Shown: positions 1 through 5,497 of the stretch, in pieces
Layout: the number at the start of each line of letters is the position of its first letter
Position numbering within the stretch: the stretch's first letter is position 1
Source: RBG-16-66-20 sp049651845
GTDB taxonomy: Bacteria; Pseudomonadota; Gammaproteobacteria; Burkholderiales; SG8-39
DNA length: 7,484 nucleotides
NCBI GenBank assembly: GCA_049651845.1
Contig: JBASCW010000159.1
Span: 1-7,484 of the forward strand
Direction of reading: 5' to 3'
Notes under the pieces: generated by a model
Told to the model about the DNA's origin: nothing
Database searches by the model: none
Seen by the model: only the letters and a program-made list of their open reading frames with translations
Translations under genes and position numbers: made by a program

Positions 1-38
1 GCGCCCATCGGAATGTCGGATGCGCGAAGACGCCTCAT
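1..38 (-). CDS. Start of an unidentified gene downstream in the secretion operon (partial)
   Basis: Only the first 12 codons are visible, reading MRRLRASDIPMG, and the gene leaves the window at its left edge. The ATG overlaps the stop codon of the PilO-like gene in an ATGA motif (ATG at 38-36, TGA at 37-35), the same coupling seen between gspF and gspE. No good Shine-Dalgarno sequence precedes it, which fits translation by reinitiation. It is therefore very probably the next member of the secretion operon. By position it could encode another platform, pilotin or secretin-associated protein, but 12 residues do not allow identification. Confidence 0.55.
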   Translation of the reverse strand, partial: MRRLRASDIPMG

Positions 39-568
39 GGCCGCAACAGGTGCACCGTGAGGACCGCTTCGGCCTCGAGCACGCTGTCGTTCGCGCGCTT
101 GCGCCGCAAGTTGAGCTGGTCGAGCGAGAGAATGGGGTTGTCGTCCAGAACGTTCGCCAGAAACGCCCGGATCTGCGCATAGCTGCCCGTCAGCGGCAGG
201 GTGATTTCATAGCGCGCGATGCGGCCGCCGCCTTCGACCAGGCGGTATTCGGCCGTGCGCAGCTCGATGCCCGCGCCCCGGGCGCTTCCATAGAGCTTGG
301 CGAGCCAGTCGACCTGTCCTTCCCGGCGGTCGAAATAGCCGTAGAACGCGGCAAGCTTCGCCGAGGGGCTGCCGGCGCGTGTGGCGTCCATGGCTGCGCG
401 GCGGGCGTCCTTGCCAAGCCGTTCGTTGAGGCGTTCGACGCGCGCTTCCAGCGGTCGGACGGCCGCAATGAGCGCCACGAGCCCGGCCAGCAATATCCCG
501 AGCGCAATGAGCGGAACGTCGCCCAGTTGCGCGCGCGCCTTCACCCAGGCGCGGGTCGGAGCGCTCAC
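35..568 (-). CDS. PilO-like / GspM-like inner-membrane platform protein
   Basis: Encodes 177 residues. A short cytoplasmic N-terminus is followed by one membrane segment (about residues 17-37), a charged, probably coiled-coil stretch (about 38-60), and a periplasmic alpha/beta domain (about 80-175) ending in alternating strands (YEITLPLTGSY near 120, then AEAVLTVHLLRP). This is the architecture of PilO in type IV pili and GspM in type II secretion, which dimerise with PilN/GspL and link the cytoplasmic ATPase to the periplasmic parts. The frame is open upstream to an ATG at 826, but that would overlap the PilN-like gene by some 260 bp. The GTG at 568 is chosen because AAGGAG lies 5 nt upstream and because it forms a GTGA overlap with the preceding stop. 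Assignment rests on topology, length and position; sequence similarity in this family is low. Confidence 0.78.
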   Translation of the reverse strand: MSAPTRAWVKARAQLGDVPLIALGILLAGLVALIAAVRPLEARVERLNERLGKDARRAAMDATRAGSPSAKLAAFYGYFDRREGQVDWLAKLYGSARGAGIELRTAEYRLVEGGGRIARYEITLPLTGSYAQIRAFLANVLDDNPILSLDQLNLRRKRANDSVLEAEAVLTVHLLRP

Positions 569-1092
569 GGACGCTCCTTCCACGACGCCGATATCACGAA
601 CGCGAGCGTTCGCTGCGGATCGTTCGAACGTGTCTCGTGCTTGGCCAGATGCACGCGTGACAGGGCTTTCTGCTGCTCCAGGTTTGCGACATAGCTCAGT
701 GCGGCAAGGTAGTCGCGCGCCTCGCCCGAGAGCGTGACCGTTCCGCTCTGCGCGTTGGGCTCGATCGACAGGAGCCACGTATGGTCGGTCTGGGCCGCTT
801 CCAGCGCTCCGAAGAGCGTGTTCCACGGCACGGACAGGCGCTTCAAGGTATCGCGCGCAGCATCGAGCTCCCCCTCGCGCGGAGGGCGGTCGGCGATCCG
901 GAGGATGTCGGCGTTCCGCGGTTTCCCCGTGAGCGATGCGAGCTGTGCTTCCTTGCGCTCAACCTGCATGGAGAGCTGGCGCCAGGACCAACCAACCTCC
1001 GCAACGAAAGCCACCGCGATCAGCAACAGTGCCCACGCGGCCCATCCGGGTCGGGGGCTCCTGCGCAGGAAATCGAGCTCGAGCCGCCGCAT
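565..1092 (-). CDS. PilN-like protein, equivalent to the membrane and periplasmic part of GspL
   Basis: Encodes 175 residues. After a basic cytoplasmic N-terminus (MRRLELDFLRR) comes one hydrophobic segment (about residues 17-36), a helical linker, and a periplasmic ferredoxin-like domain (about 85-172) containing the WNTLFGALE and WLLSIEP stretches, the GTVTLSGEARDY strand-turn-helix and a final AFVISASW strand. This pattern is typical of PilN and of the C-terminal half of GspL. In standard GspL the same polypeptide also carries a large cytoplasmic actin-like domain; here the membrane protein starts almost directly with the membrane segment, so the cytoplasmic part is missing or supplied by the 193-residue neighbour. 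The start is 3 nt after the upstream stop, and its stop overlaps the next start. It should pair with the PilO-like protein and transmit ATPase motion. PilN family is likely; the label GspL is inference. Confidence 0.8.
   Translation of the reverse strand: MRRLELDFLRRSPRPGWAAWALLLIAVAFVAEVGWSWRQLSMQVERKEAQLASLTGKPRNADILRIADRPPREGELDAARDTLKRLSVPWNTLFGALEAAQTDHTWLLSIEPNAQSGTVTLSGEARDYLAALSYVANLEQQKALSRVHLAKHETRSNDPQRTLAFVISASWKERP
574..579 (-). promoter_or_regulatory. Ribosome binding site fixing the PilO-like start
   Basis: On the minus strand AAGGAG stands 5 nt before the GTG at 568. It lies inside the end of the PilN-like gene and decides in favour of the GTG over the far upstream ATG at 826. 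Confidence 0.65.
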
Positions 1093-1095
1093 GAC

Positions 1096-1677
1096 CTAGG
1101 CCGCCAATCCGAAACTGAGCACGAGGCGTTCGCAGTTCGGGAGGCCAGTCACGGCGGCCTCGCGATGAAGCAGATCGGGAAGGCTCTCCCGCCAGTCGGC
1201 GGGCGCCTGCCGCGAACGGACCAGTTTCCATTCGTCGTCCGCGACCAGGCCGAGCACGAGCCGGCCGGGCTCATGCAGCACGAACCATCCGGGCGCAGCC
1301 TCGAATTCGCCACGACGGTCGTTGAAAGCGGCCATCAGATGGGGCTGAATCGAATCGACGCGTTCGACTGCGGAAATCTCGTCAAGCAGCGAGGCGTCCG
1401 CCGCGCATGCGACACGGGCTTTGCCGCGGCCGCTGTCGCAGATCCGGATCCGCCAGGCGCCCGCATCGGATCCGTAGGTCGTACCAAATACGTGTTGGGC
1501 GTACGCATGCCAGTCCCCGCTGGAGGTCAGCTGCGGCGACCAGGGCAGCAGGGCGTAGCGCACGAGGTGATTCGACAGGACGACCTCGAGTCGATCCGTG
1601 CCGGGAACCGACCCCAGCGCCTCGACGCCCTCGCCGGGCGCCAGGTACACGCGCTTAAGCGGACGAAGACGTAACAC
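1096..1677 (-). CDS. Small cytoplasmic GspL/PilM-like accessory protein of the secretion platform (tentative)
   Basis: Encodes 193 residues with no signal peptide or membrane segment, so it is cytoplasmic. The segment LEVVLSNHLVRYALLPW (about residues 30-46) resembles the early strand-turn-strand of the actin-like cytoplasmic domain of GspL, and a later WFVLHEPGRLVLGLV (about 131-145) looks like a second beta hairpin. It sits between gspE and the PilN-like gene, exactly where PilM or the N-terminal half of GspL would be expected; both dock the ATPase on the membrane. At 193 residues it is far shorter than PilM (about 350) and no nucleotide-binding motif is evident, so it may be a reduced form. 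The GTG start at 1677 lies inside the last 23 bp of gspE and has a strong AGGAGG site 9 nt upstream. The functional label is inferred from position plus faint similarity; an unrelated operon-specific protein is possible. Confidence 0.6.
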   Translation of the reverse strand: MLRLRPLKRVYLAPGEGVEALGSVPGTDRLEVVLSNHLVRYALLPWSPQLTSSGDWHAYAQHVFGTTYGSDAGAWRIRICDSGRGKARVACAADASLLDEISAVERVDSIQPHLMAAFNDRRGEFEAAPGWFVLHEPGRLVLGLVADDEWKLVRSRQAPADWRESLPDLLHREAAVTGLPNCERLVLSFGLAA

Positions 1678-3187
1678 GGTCGACTTCCTCCTGCGTGGTA
1701 TGCCCGGCTTTCGACATCGCGAGCGCAGCTTCCCGCAGGCTGCCCGTACCCGAAGCCCTGGCGACTTCCTTCAGCCTGCGCGTTGGCGCGCGTGAAGCTA
1801 TCAGCTCCTTGAGGTCGTCGTTCAGGATCATCAGCTCTGCGATCGCCCTGCGGCCCCGGTAGCCGGTGCCGCGGCATTGCGCGCAGCCCTTCGCCGCGCA
1901 AGCGGTGCAGATGACGCGAACCAGACGCTGCGCCATCACGGCGTTCAGCGCCGAAGCAAGACTGAAGGGATCGACCCCCATGTGCTGGAAGCGCCCGATC
2001 ACGTCGAACACGTTGTTCGCGTGCACGCTGGTGAAGACGAGATGCCCGGTCAGCGCAGACTGGACGGCGATTTCGGCCGTCTCAGCGTCCCGGATCTCGC
2101 CGACCATGATTCGATCCGGATCGTGGCGAAGAATCGAGCGCAGCCCGCGCGCGAAGGTGAGCCCCTTCTTCTCGTTGACGGGTATCTGCAGTACGCCGGG
2201 CAATTGGTACTCGACCGGATCCTCGATGGTGACGATCTTGTCGCGTCCCTTGTTGACTTCGGAGATCACCGAATACAGCGTCGTGGTCTTGCCGCTTCCG
2301 GTCGGGCCGGTCACCAGGAGCATCCCGTGCGGCTCGGCGGAGATCCGGCGCAGTTCGCTGGCGATGCCGGCATCGAAGCCCAGGCGCTCGAGCGTCAGCC
2401 CTTTCAGCTGATCCGACAGCGCCCGCTTGTCCAGGATGCGCAACACGGCGTCTTCGCCGAAGACGCTGGGCATGATCGAAACCCGCAGGTCGATCTCCCG
2501 GCCGCCGTTGCGAGCGCGGAAGCGGCCGTCCTGCGGTATGCGCCGTTCGGCAATGTCGAGCTCGGCCATCACCTTGACGCGCGAAATCGCCTGCTCGGCG
2601 AAATCGGTTCCCCGCACCGTCTTGACCAGACCCAGCACGCCGTCGATCCGATACTTCACCGCGAGCCCGGCGCCTCCCGTCTCGAGATGGATGTCGCTTG
2701 CGCCCGCCTTGAGGGCGTCGTGCAGCGTCGAGTTCACGAGGCGCACGACCGGACTGTCCGTGGCCGCGATGGACTCGATCGACACATCCTGGGCCTCGTC
2801 CTGAACCGACCCAGCCTCGGTCTGCGGGGCGAGCTCGTCCATGGCGCGCAGACCTTCCTCCTGCTCCGCGAGGTACGCAGCGATTTCCCCATGATGCGCG
2901 AGGCAGTAGGCGAACGGCTGGCGAATCCGGTTTTCCAGCCAGTCCTGTGTCGCCCCGTCGTAGGGGTCGCCAAGGACCGCGCACAGATCGCCCTGCGTCG
3001 TGCGGACAACGACGCATCGACGGCGCAAAGCCTCGGCATAGGGGACCAGGTCGAACGCCGGCGCCGATTGCCGCAGTCCTTCGAGCCGCATGGAAGGCAG
3101 CCGGAACGCGTCGGCGAGATGCCGCAGCAGCGGTTCCGGGTCGGCGCCGAATCTGGCTTCGAGCTCGCCAATGGCGACGCTGCTCAT
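1655..3187 (-). CDS. gspE: Type II secretion ATPase GspE
   Basis: Encodes 510 residues, the normal size for GspE/PilB hexameric ATPases that power pseudopilus assembly from the cytoplasmic face of the inner membrane. An N-terminal GspE-N-like domain (about 1-115) precedes a linker and the motor domain (about 145-505). Clear motor motifs are the GASDIHLE segment at 162-169, Walker A GPTGSGKT at 294-301, the Asp box TIEDPVEYQLPG at 320-331, the Walker B region ILRHDPDRIMVGEIRD at 352-367, and the His box TGHLVFTSVHAN at 380-391. A four-cysteine zinc-type motif is present at C427, C430, C435 and C438 just before GTGYRGRRAI. Its two pairs are only four residues apart, shorter than in many GspE proteins. 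The ATG overlaps the gspF stop by 4 bp (ATGA), so translation is probably coupled. PilB of a type IV pilus is the alternative; the adjoining gspG favours T2SS. Confidence 0.95.
   Translation of the reverse strand: MSSVAIGELEARFGADPEPLLRHLADAFRLPSMRLEGLRQSAPAFDLVPYAEALRRRCVVVRTTQGDLCAVLGDPYDGATQDWLENRIRQPFAYCLAHHGEIAAYLAEQEEGLRAMDELAPQTEAGSVQDEAQDVSIESIAATDSPVVRLVNSTLHDALKAGASDIHLETGGAGLAVKYRIDGVLGLVKTVRGTDFAEQAISRVKVMAELDIAERRIPQDGRFRARNGGREIDLRVSIMPSVFGEDAVLRILDKRALSDQLKGLTLERLGFDAGIASELRRISAEPHGMLLVTGPTGSGKTTTLYSVISEVNKGRDKIVTIEDPVEYQLPGVLQIPVNEKKGLTFARGLRSILRHDPDRIMVGEIRDAETAEIAVQSALTGHLVFTSVHANNVFDVIGRFQHMGVDPFSLASALNAVMAQRLVRVICTACAAKGCAQCRGTGYRGRRAIAELMILNDDLKELIASRAPTRRLKEVARASGTGSLREAALAMSKAGHTTQEEVDRVTSSSA
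1687..1692 (-). promoter_or_regulatory. Ribosome binding site for the GspL/PilM-like gene
   Basis: A perfect AGGAGG on the minus strand sits 9 nt before the GTG at 1677, inside the 3' end of gspE. It is the best Shine-Dalgarno match in the secretion block and supports a non-ATG start overlapping gspE by 23 bp. Confidence 0.7.
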
Positions 3188-4368
3188 CGCAGGCTTCCCG
3201 CGAGCTCGAAGATGGGCATGTACATGAGAACCACGACGAGGCCTACCGCGAGGCCGAGCACCGTCATCAGCAGCGGCTCGAAGACGCGGGTGAACGCATC
3301 GACGGCGCGCGCAGTCTCGCTGTCATAGAAGCGCGCGATGCGCTCCATGAGCTCGCCCATCCGGCCGGCGCGCTCGCCTACCGCCAGCATGCGGGTGGCC
3401 ACGGGGGTAGCAAGCCCGGTGGCGGTCAGAGCGCTTGACATGGAGTTGCCTTCGCCGATCAGCTCCGAGGCGCGCTGAAGCCGGAGACGGAGATGAGGGC
3501 CGAGGAGTCCGGCGACCATCTCGAACGAGCGAAGGGCCGGTACGCCGGCGAGCAGCAGCATGCCGACGGTCCGGTAGAAGCGCGCGAGCTGGTAGATCAT
3601 CATCCGCTCGCCCAGAGCGGGCAGGCGCCACAGGCGCCGCGCAAGGGCCGCTCTCAGGTCGTCCCTTGAGAGCGCGTAGACGGCGCCCCAAAGCGCCGCG
3701 AGCAGGATCGCCGCAGCGGCAAGTCCGTTGCTGTCGATCCATCGGCCGACCGCCAGGAGAATGCTGGAAAACAGAGGCAGCTCCGCAGACATGTCCTCGT
3801 AGACCCGCGCAAAGCGCGGCACGACGTAAAACAGCAGGAACGCGAGAACCAGGGCGCCGACAACCAGCAGGATCGCCGGGTAGAGGAGGGCAGAGACGAC
3901 CTTTCTGCGCACCTTGTCCAGTTCCTCCTGGTAAGCGATGTACCGCCTCAGGGCTTCGTTGAGATTGCCGGTGCGCTCGCTCGACCTGATCGTGGCTACG
4001 AACAACGGCGGGAAGGCGCGGGGGGCGCGTGCGACCGCCTGCGAGAGCGACTCGCCCCGGTAGAGCGCATCCAGCAGCGCCCGAAGCACCTGACTGTTCT
4101 CGCCGCCCGGCTCTTTCTCAGCGAGCGTCTGGAGGGCTTCGACGGCGTTCAGGCCGGCCTCCAGGAGCGCCAGCAATTCGACTGCAAAGAGGTCGGTAGG
4201 GAAATCGCTCCTGCGCCTGAGTCGAAAGCGATCGGAGCTTCCGCCGACCGCCAGAACTTCATAGCCTTGCCTTCGCGCAGCCTCGCGAGCGGCAGCCTCG
4301 TCTGCCGCGTCCAGGTCGAGCGCGACCACGCGATTGGCGCTGTCTACGGCCTTGAGATGGAATTGCAT
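3184..4368 (-). CDS. gspF: Type II secretion inner-membrane platform protein GspF
   Basis: Encodes 394 residues, close to the usual 400 for GspF/PilC. It has a small N-terminal domain (about 1-55, MQFHLKAVDSANRVV onward) and two copies of the cytoplasmic T2SSF helical domain (about 58-160 and 262-365). Membrane segments lie near 163-184, 216-234 and 366-386. Signature pieces include LLALLEAGLNAVEAL and YRGESLSQA in the first repeat and the matching LLLAGVPALRSFEMV and IGEGNSMSSAL in the second, followed by GERAGRMGELMERIARFYD. GspF forms the core of the platform on which pseudopilin subunits are extracted from the membrane and added to the fibre, and it contacts GspE. The gene starts 5 nt after gspG ends, without an evident ribosome binding site, and overlaps gspE by 4 bp, so expression is probably coupled on both sides. 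Confidence 0.95.
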   Translation of the reverse strand: MQFHLKAVDSANRVVALDLDAADEAAAREAARRQGYEVLAVGGSSDRFRLRRRSDFPTDLFAVELLALLEAGLNAVEALQTLAEKEPGGENSQVLRALLDALYRGESLSQAVARAPRAFPPLFVATIRSSERTGNLNEALRRYIAYQEELDKVRRKVVSALLYPAILLVVGALVLAFLLFYVVPRFARVYEDMSAELPLFSSILLAVGRWIDSNGLAAAAILLAALWGAVYALSRDDLRAALARRLWRLPALGERMMIYQLARFYRTVGMLLLAGVPALRSFEMVAGLLGPHLRLRLQRASELIGEGNSMSSALTATGLATPVATRMLAVGERAGRMGELMERIARFYDSETARAVDAFTRVFEPLLMTVLGLAVGLVVVLMYMPIFELAGSLR

Positions 4369-4373
4369 GGGCG

Positions 4374-4775
4374 CTAGTTGTTAGTGATGTCGGCGTTTTC
4401 GCCGGAGCCGCCGGGTTGGCCGTCCTTGCCGTACGAGAGCAGCTCATAGTCGGCCTTCGCACCGGGCGCCTTGTATACGTAGGGGCGCCCCCAGGGATCC
4501 AAGGGCACCGACTTTCTGAGGTAGGGGCCGCTCCATTGGGTCTCGCTCGCGGGTCTCTCGACGAGCGCCTTCAGGCCCTGTTCGGTTGTCGGGTAGCGGC
4601 GGATGTCCAGCCGGTATTGGTCGAGCGCTTTCTCGAAGGCGTCGATCTGCGCCCTGGCGACCTGGACTTCGGACTTGCCGATCTGGGAGAAGTATTTCGG
4701 CGCCACGTAGCCCGCGAGCAGGCCGATGATCACCACCACGACCAGCAGCTCCAGCAGCGTGAAGCCTCTGCTCAT
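4374..4775 (-). CDS. gspG: Major pseudopilin GspG
   Basis: Encodes 133 residues. The short basic leader MSRG ends at a prepilin peptidase site (G4/F5) followed by FTLLELLVVVVIIGLLAGYVAP, with the invariant glutamate at position 5 of the mature protein (E9). This hydrophobic helix anchors the subunit in the inner membrane before fibre assembly. The C-terminal part is characteristic of GspG rather than of type IV pilins: YPTTEQGLKALVE (61-73), PLDPWGRPYVYK (91-102) and the calcium-binding loop region SYGKDGQPGG...GENADI (114-130). A prepilin peptidase is required for maturation and is not encoded in this window. The ATG is 5 nt downstream of the LysR-like stop with only a weak ribosome binding site, so translation is likely coupled to that small gene. 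Confidence 0.96.
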   Translation of the reverse strand: MSRGFTLLELLVVVVIIGLLAGYVAPKYFSQIGKSEVQVARAQIDAFEKALDQYRLDIRRYPTTEQGLKALVERPASETQWSGPYLRKSVPLDPWGRPYVYKAPGAKADYELLSYGKDGQPGGSGENADITNN

Positions 4776-4780
4776 ATCGC

Positions 4781-5047
4781 TCAGGCAACCAGCGTAGTCC
4801 GGAGCGCTCGCTCCGTTTCATCCATCGCCGCGAGCACCGTCTTCGCGTGACGGTAGAGCACATCGCCTTGCGTCGTTGGTACAACGTTGCGGCGCGTGCG
4901 CACGAAGAGCGACACGCCGAGAAAGTCCTCCAGATTTCGAATGCGAAGCGACACGTTCGATTGAACGGTGCCGAGCGCCGTCGTCGCCTCGGAGAAACTC
5001 TTCGCTTCGTACGCGGCGACGAAATACTTCAAGTCCTTCACGTCCAC
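4781..5047 (-). CDS. Stand-alone LysR-type DNA-binding domain protein heading the secretion operon
   Basis: Encodes 88 residues that match only the N-terminal portion of LysR-type regulators: MDVKDLKYFVAAYEAKSFSEA, a winged helix-turn-helix (about 18-60, including the recognition region QSNVSLRIRNLE and the LFVRTRR..VPTTQG wing) and the long linker helix (about 61-85) that mediates dimerisation. The usual effector-binding domain of about 200 residues is absent, and there is no room for a remnant because gspG starts 5 nt after its stop. It is therefore either a naturally minimal regulator or a truncated gene kept in frame. A good GGGGAGGG site lies 7 nt upstream of the GTG at 5047. Being first in the operon and next to a divergent gene, it could autoregulate the operon and control the RHS gene. 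That role is inference; the fold assignment is firm. Confidence 0.85.
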   Translation of the reverse strand: MDVKDLKYFVAAYEAKSFSEATTALGTVQSNVSLRIRNLEDFLGVSLFVRTRRNVVPTTQGDVLYRHAKTVLAAMDETERALRTTLVA

Positions 5048-5054
5048 TGCCCGA

Positions 5055-5062
5055 CCCTCCCC
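5055..5062 (-). promoter_or_regulatory. Ribosome binding site for the LysR-like gene
   Basis: GGGGAGGG on the minus strand ends 7 nt before the GTG at 5047. No ATG or GTG in the same frame lies between this start and the upstream in-frame stop (TAG at 5092-5090), so the GTG start is well supported. Confidence 0.65.
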
Positions 5063-5083
5063 TGAAGAGTCGCACGGCGAGAT

Positions 5084-5099
5084 TTTCTGCTATCAGAAA
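5084..5099. promoter_or_regulatory. Inverted repeat TTTCTG-N4-CAGAAA, candidate operator of the secretion operon
   Basis: A perfect 6-bp inverted repeat with a 4-nt centre lies 36 bp upstream of the LysR-like GTG. The bases at 5085 and 5097 give a T-N11-A arrangement within the dyad, the loose consensus for LysR-type regulators. It could be an operator or a short hairpin in the leader. Its arms resemble those of the repeat at 5264-5280. Confidence 0.4.
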
Positions 5100-5131
5100 G
5101 ACTCGTTGGACAGCCGCGCAAACGGGAGCTT

Positions 5132-5143
5132 ATCGTTAACGAT
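5132..5143. promoter_or_regulatory. Perfect 12-bp palindrome ATCGTTAACGAT
   Basis: The sequence equals its own reverse complement over 12 bases and lies in the AT-rich part of the divergent promoter region, about 85 bp upstream of the LysR-like start. Dimeric regulators often bind such sites. The motif CGTTAANNATGA, covering part of it, recurs at 5231-5242. The binding protein is unknown. Confidence 0.4.
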
Positions 5144-5242
5144 GACGAAAATGAATAACAACGCGATGCGCTTTTATCTCCCTGTCCTGATTTGCCGCTC
5201 GACCCTCCAGTGAATTCTTCTACTACGGGTCGTTAATCATGA
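5134..5242 (+). repeat. Partial direct repeat CGTTAANNATGA (copies at 5134-5145 and 5231-5242)
   Basis: CGTTAACGATGA and CGTTAATCATGA agree at 10 of 12 positions, 97 bp apart in the same orientation. The first copy overlaps the 12-bp palindrome. The pair could be a strong and a weak site for one regulator, or a chance similarity in AT-richer sequence. Confidence 0.3.
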
Positions 5243-5261
5243 GAATGGAAAAATCGGTAAA

Positions 5262-5282
5262 GGTATCTGTATTTCAGATATC
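5262..5282. promoter_or_regulatory. Inverted repeat TATCTG-N5-CAGATA, candidate operator or hairpin
   Basis: Arms at 5264-5269 and 5275-5280 are perfect 6-bp complements around TATTT. As RNA the stem extends to 8 pairs (5262-5282) with one G-U pair. The downstream AGTTTTCC has only four T residues, so an efficient terminator is unlikely. The arms share the TNTCTG / CAGANA pattern of the repeat at 5084-5099, suggesting a common binding protein. Confidence 0.4.
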
Positions 5283-5312
5283 AGTTTTCCTCGCGCTTGG
5301 GAACTCCATCAA

Positions 5313-5318
5313 GATAAT
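5313..5318 (+). promoter_or_regulatory. Possible -10 element (GATAAT) for the RHS gene
   Basis: GATAAT differs from the TATAAT consensus at one position and lies in the AT-richer section about 180 bp upstream of the RHS start. No good -35 match exists at 17 bp, so this is a weak guess. If right, the RHS transcript has a long leader containing the hairpin at 5466-5480. Confidence 0.2.
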
Positions 5319-5404
5319 GCGCGATGGGCTGAAGTGCCTGATGACCGCCCTGTTCGCTTTAGCGGACGCCGCTGCAGAGAACGGCTGGCCGGCGATCTGG
5401 CACA

Positions 5405-5423
5405 GCGGCGGGCCCTTCGCCGC
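5405..5423 (+). promoter_or_regulatory. GC-rich hairpin in the RHS leader
   Basis: GCGGCG (5405-5410) and CGCCGC (5418-5423) are perfect complements around a 7-nt loop. No T-run follows, so it is not a standard terminator. It may structure the leader of the RHS transcript, or be a by-product of high GC content. Confidence 0.25.
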
Positions 5424-5465
5424 GAAAGCGACCTGCGAGGTCGGGGTGTCCTGGAGACCTAAACC

Positions 5466-5480
5466 CACGACGTGGTCGTG
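5466..5480 (+). promoter_or_regulatory. Hairpin directly before the RHS ribosome binding site
   Basis: CACGAC (5466-5471) and GTCGTG (5475-5480) form a perfect 6-bp stem with a GTG loop, ending 3 nt before the AGGAGGA at 5484. Such a stem could influence ribosome access or mRNA stability; as DNA it could also be a short operator. Confidence 0.35.
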
Positions 5481-5483
5481 ATC

Positions 5484-5490
5484 AGGAGGA
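5484..5490 (+). promoter_or_regulatory. Strong ribosome binding site of the RHS gene
   Basis: AGGAGGA is a near-ideal Shine-Dalgarno sequence 7 nt before the first of two consecutive ATG codons (5498 and 5501). It fixes the start of the RHS protein and indicates efficient translation. Confidence 0.8.
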
Positions 5491-5497
5491 CATCAAG

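Larger units (their letters stand above)
5048..5497. other. Divergent intergenic region, AT-richer than its surroundings, no convincing gene
   Basis: This 450-bp gap separates the minus-strand secretion operon from the plus-strand RHS gene and must hold both promoters. From 5101 to 5340, 113 of 240 bases are G or C, and only 21 of 60 in 5221-5280, against strongly GC-rich genes on both sides. It carries three dyad elements, a partial direct repeat and a hairpin next to the RHS ribosome binding site, each listed separately. An open frame of 80 codons at 5239-5481 lacks a ribosome binding site and recognisable features. No tRNA or insertion sequence is evident. Confidence 0.7.

Noticed and set aside
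569..826. Upstream extension of the PilO-like frame to an ATG at 826, giving 263 residues
   Set aside because: The extra 86 residues are Arg-rich, show no PilO features and overlap the well-supported PilN-like gene. The GTG at 568 has its own ribosome binding site and a GTGA overlap with the preceding stop.
1877..3328. Long plus-strand open frame of 483 codons opposite gspE
   Set aside because: The minus strand carries all GspE motifs across this stretch; the plus-strand translation has no recognisable domain and reflects GC-rich codon structure.
5262..5290. Intrinsic terminator formed by the stem at 5262-5282 followed by TTTT
   Set aside because: The stem is AT-rich with a G-U pair, the T-run is only four and offset by AG, and no gene ends here on the plus strand. 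An operator or leader hairpin is more plausible.
5239..5481. Possible 80-residue small protein ahead of the RHS gene
   Set aside because: There is no ribosome binding site before either early ATG, base composition changes sharply within the frame, and the sequence resembles nothing I recognise. Better explained as leader DNA, though a small membrane peptide cannot be fully excluded.
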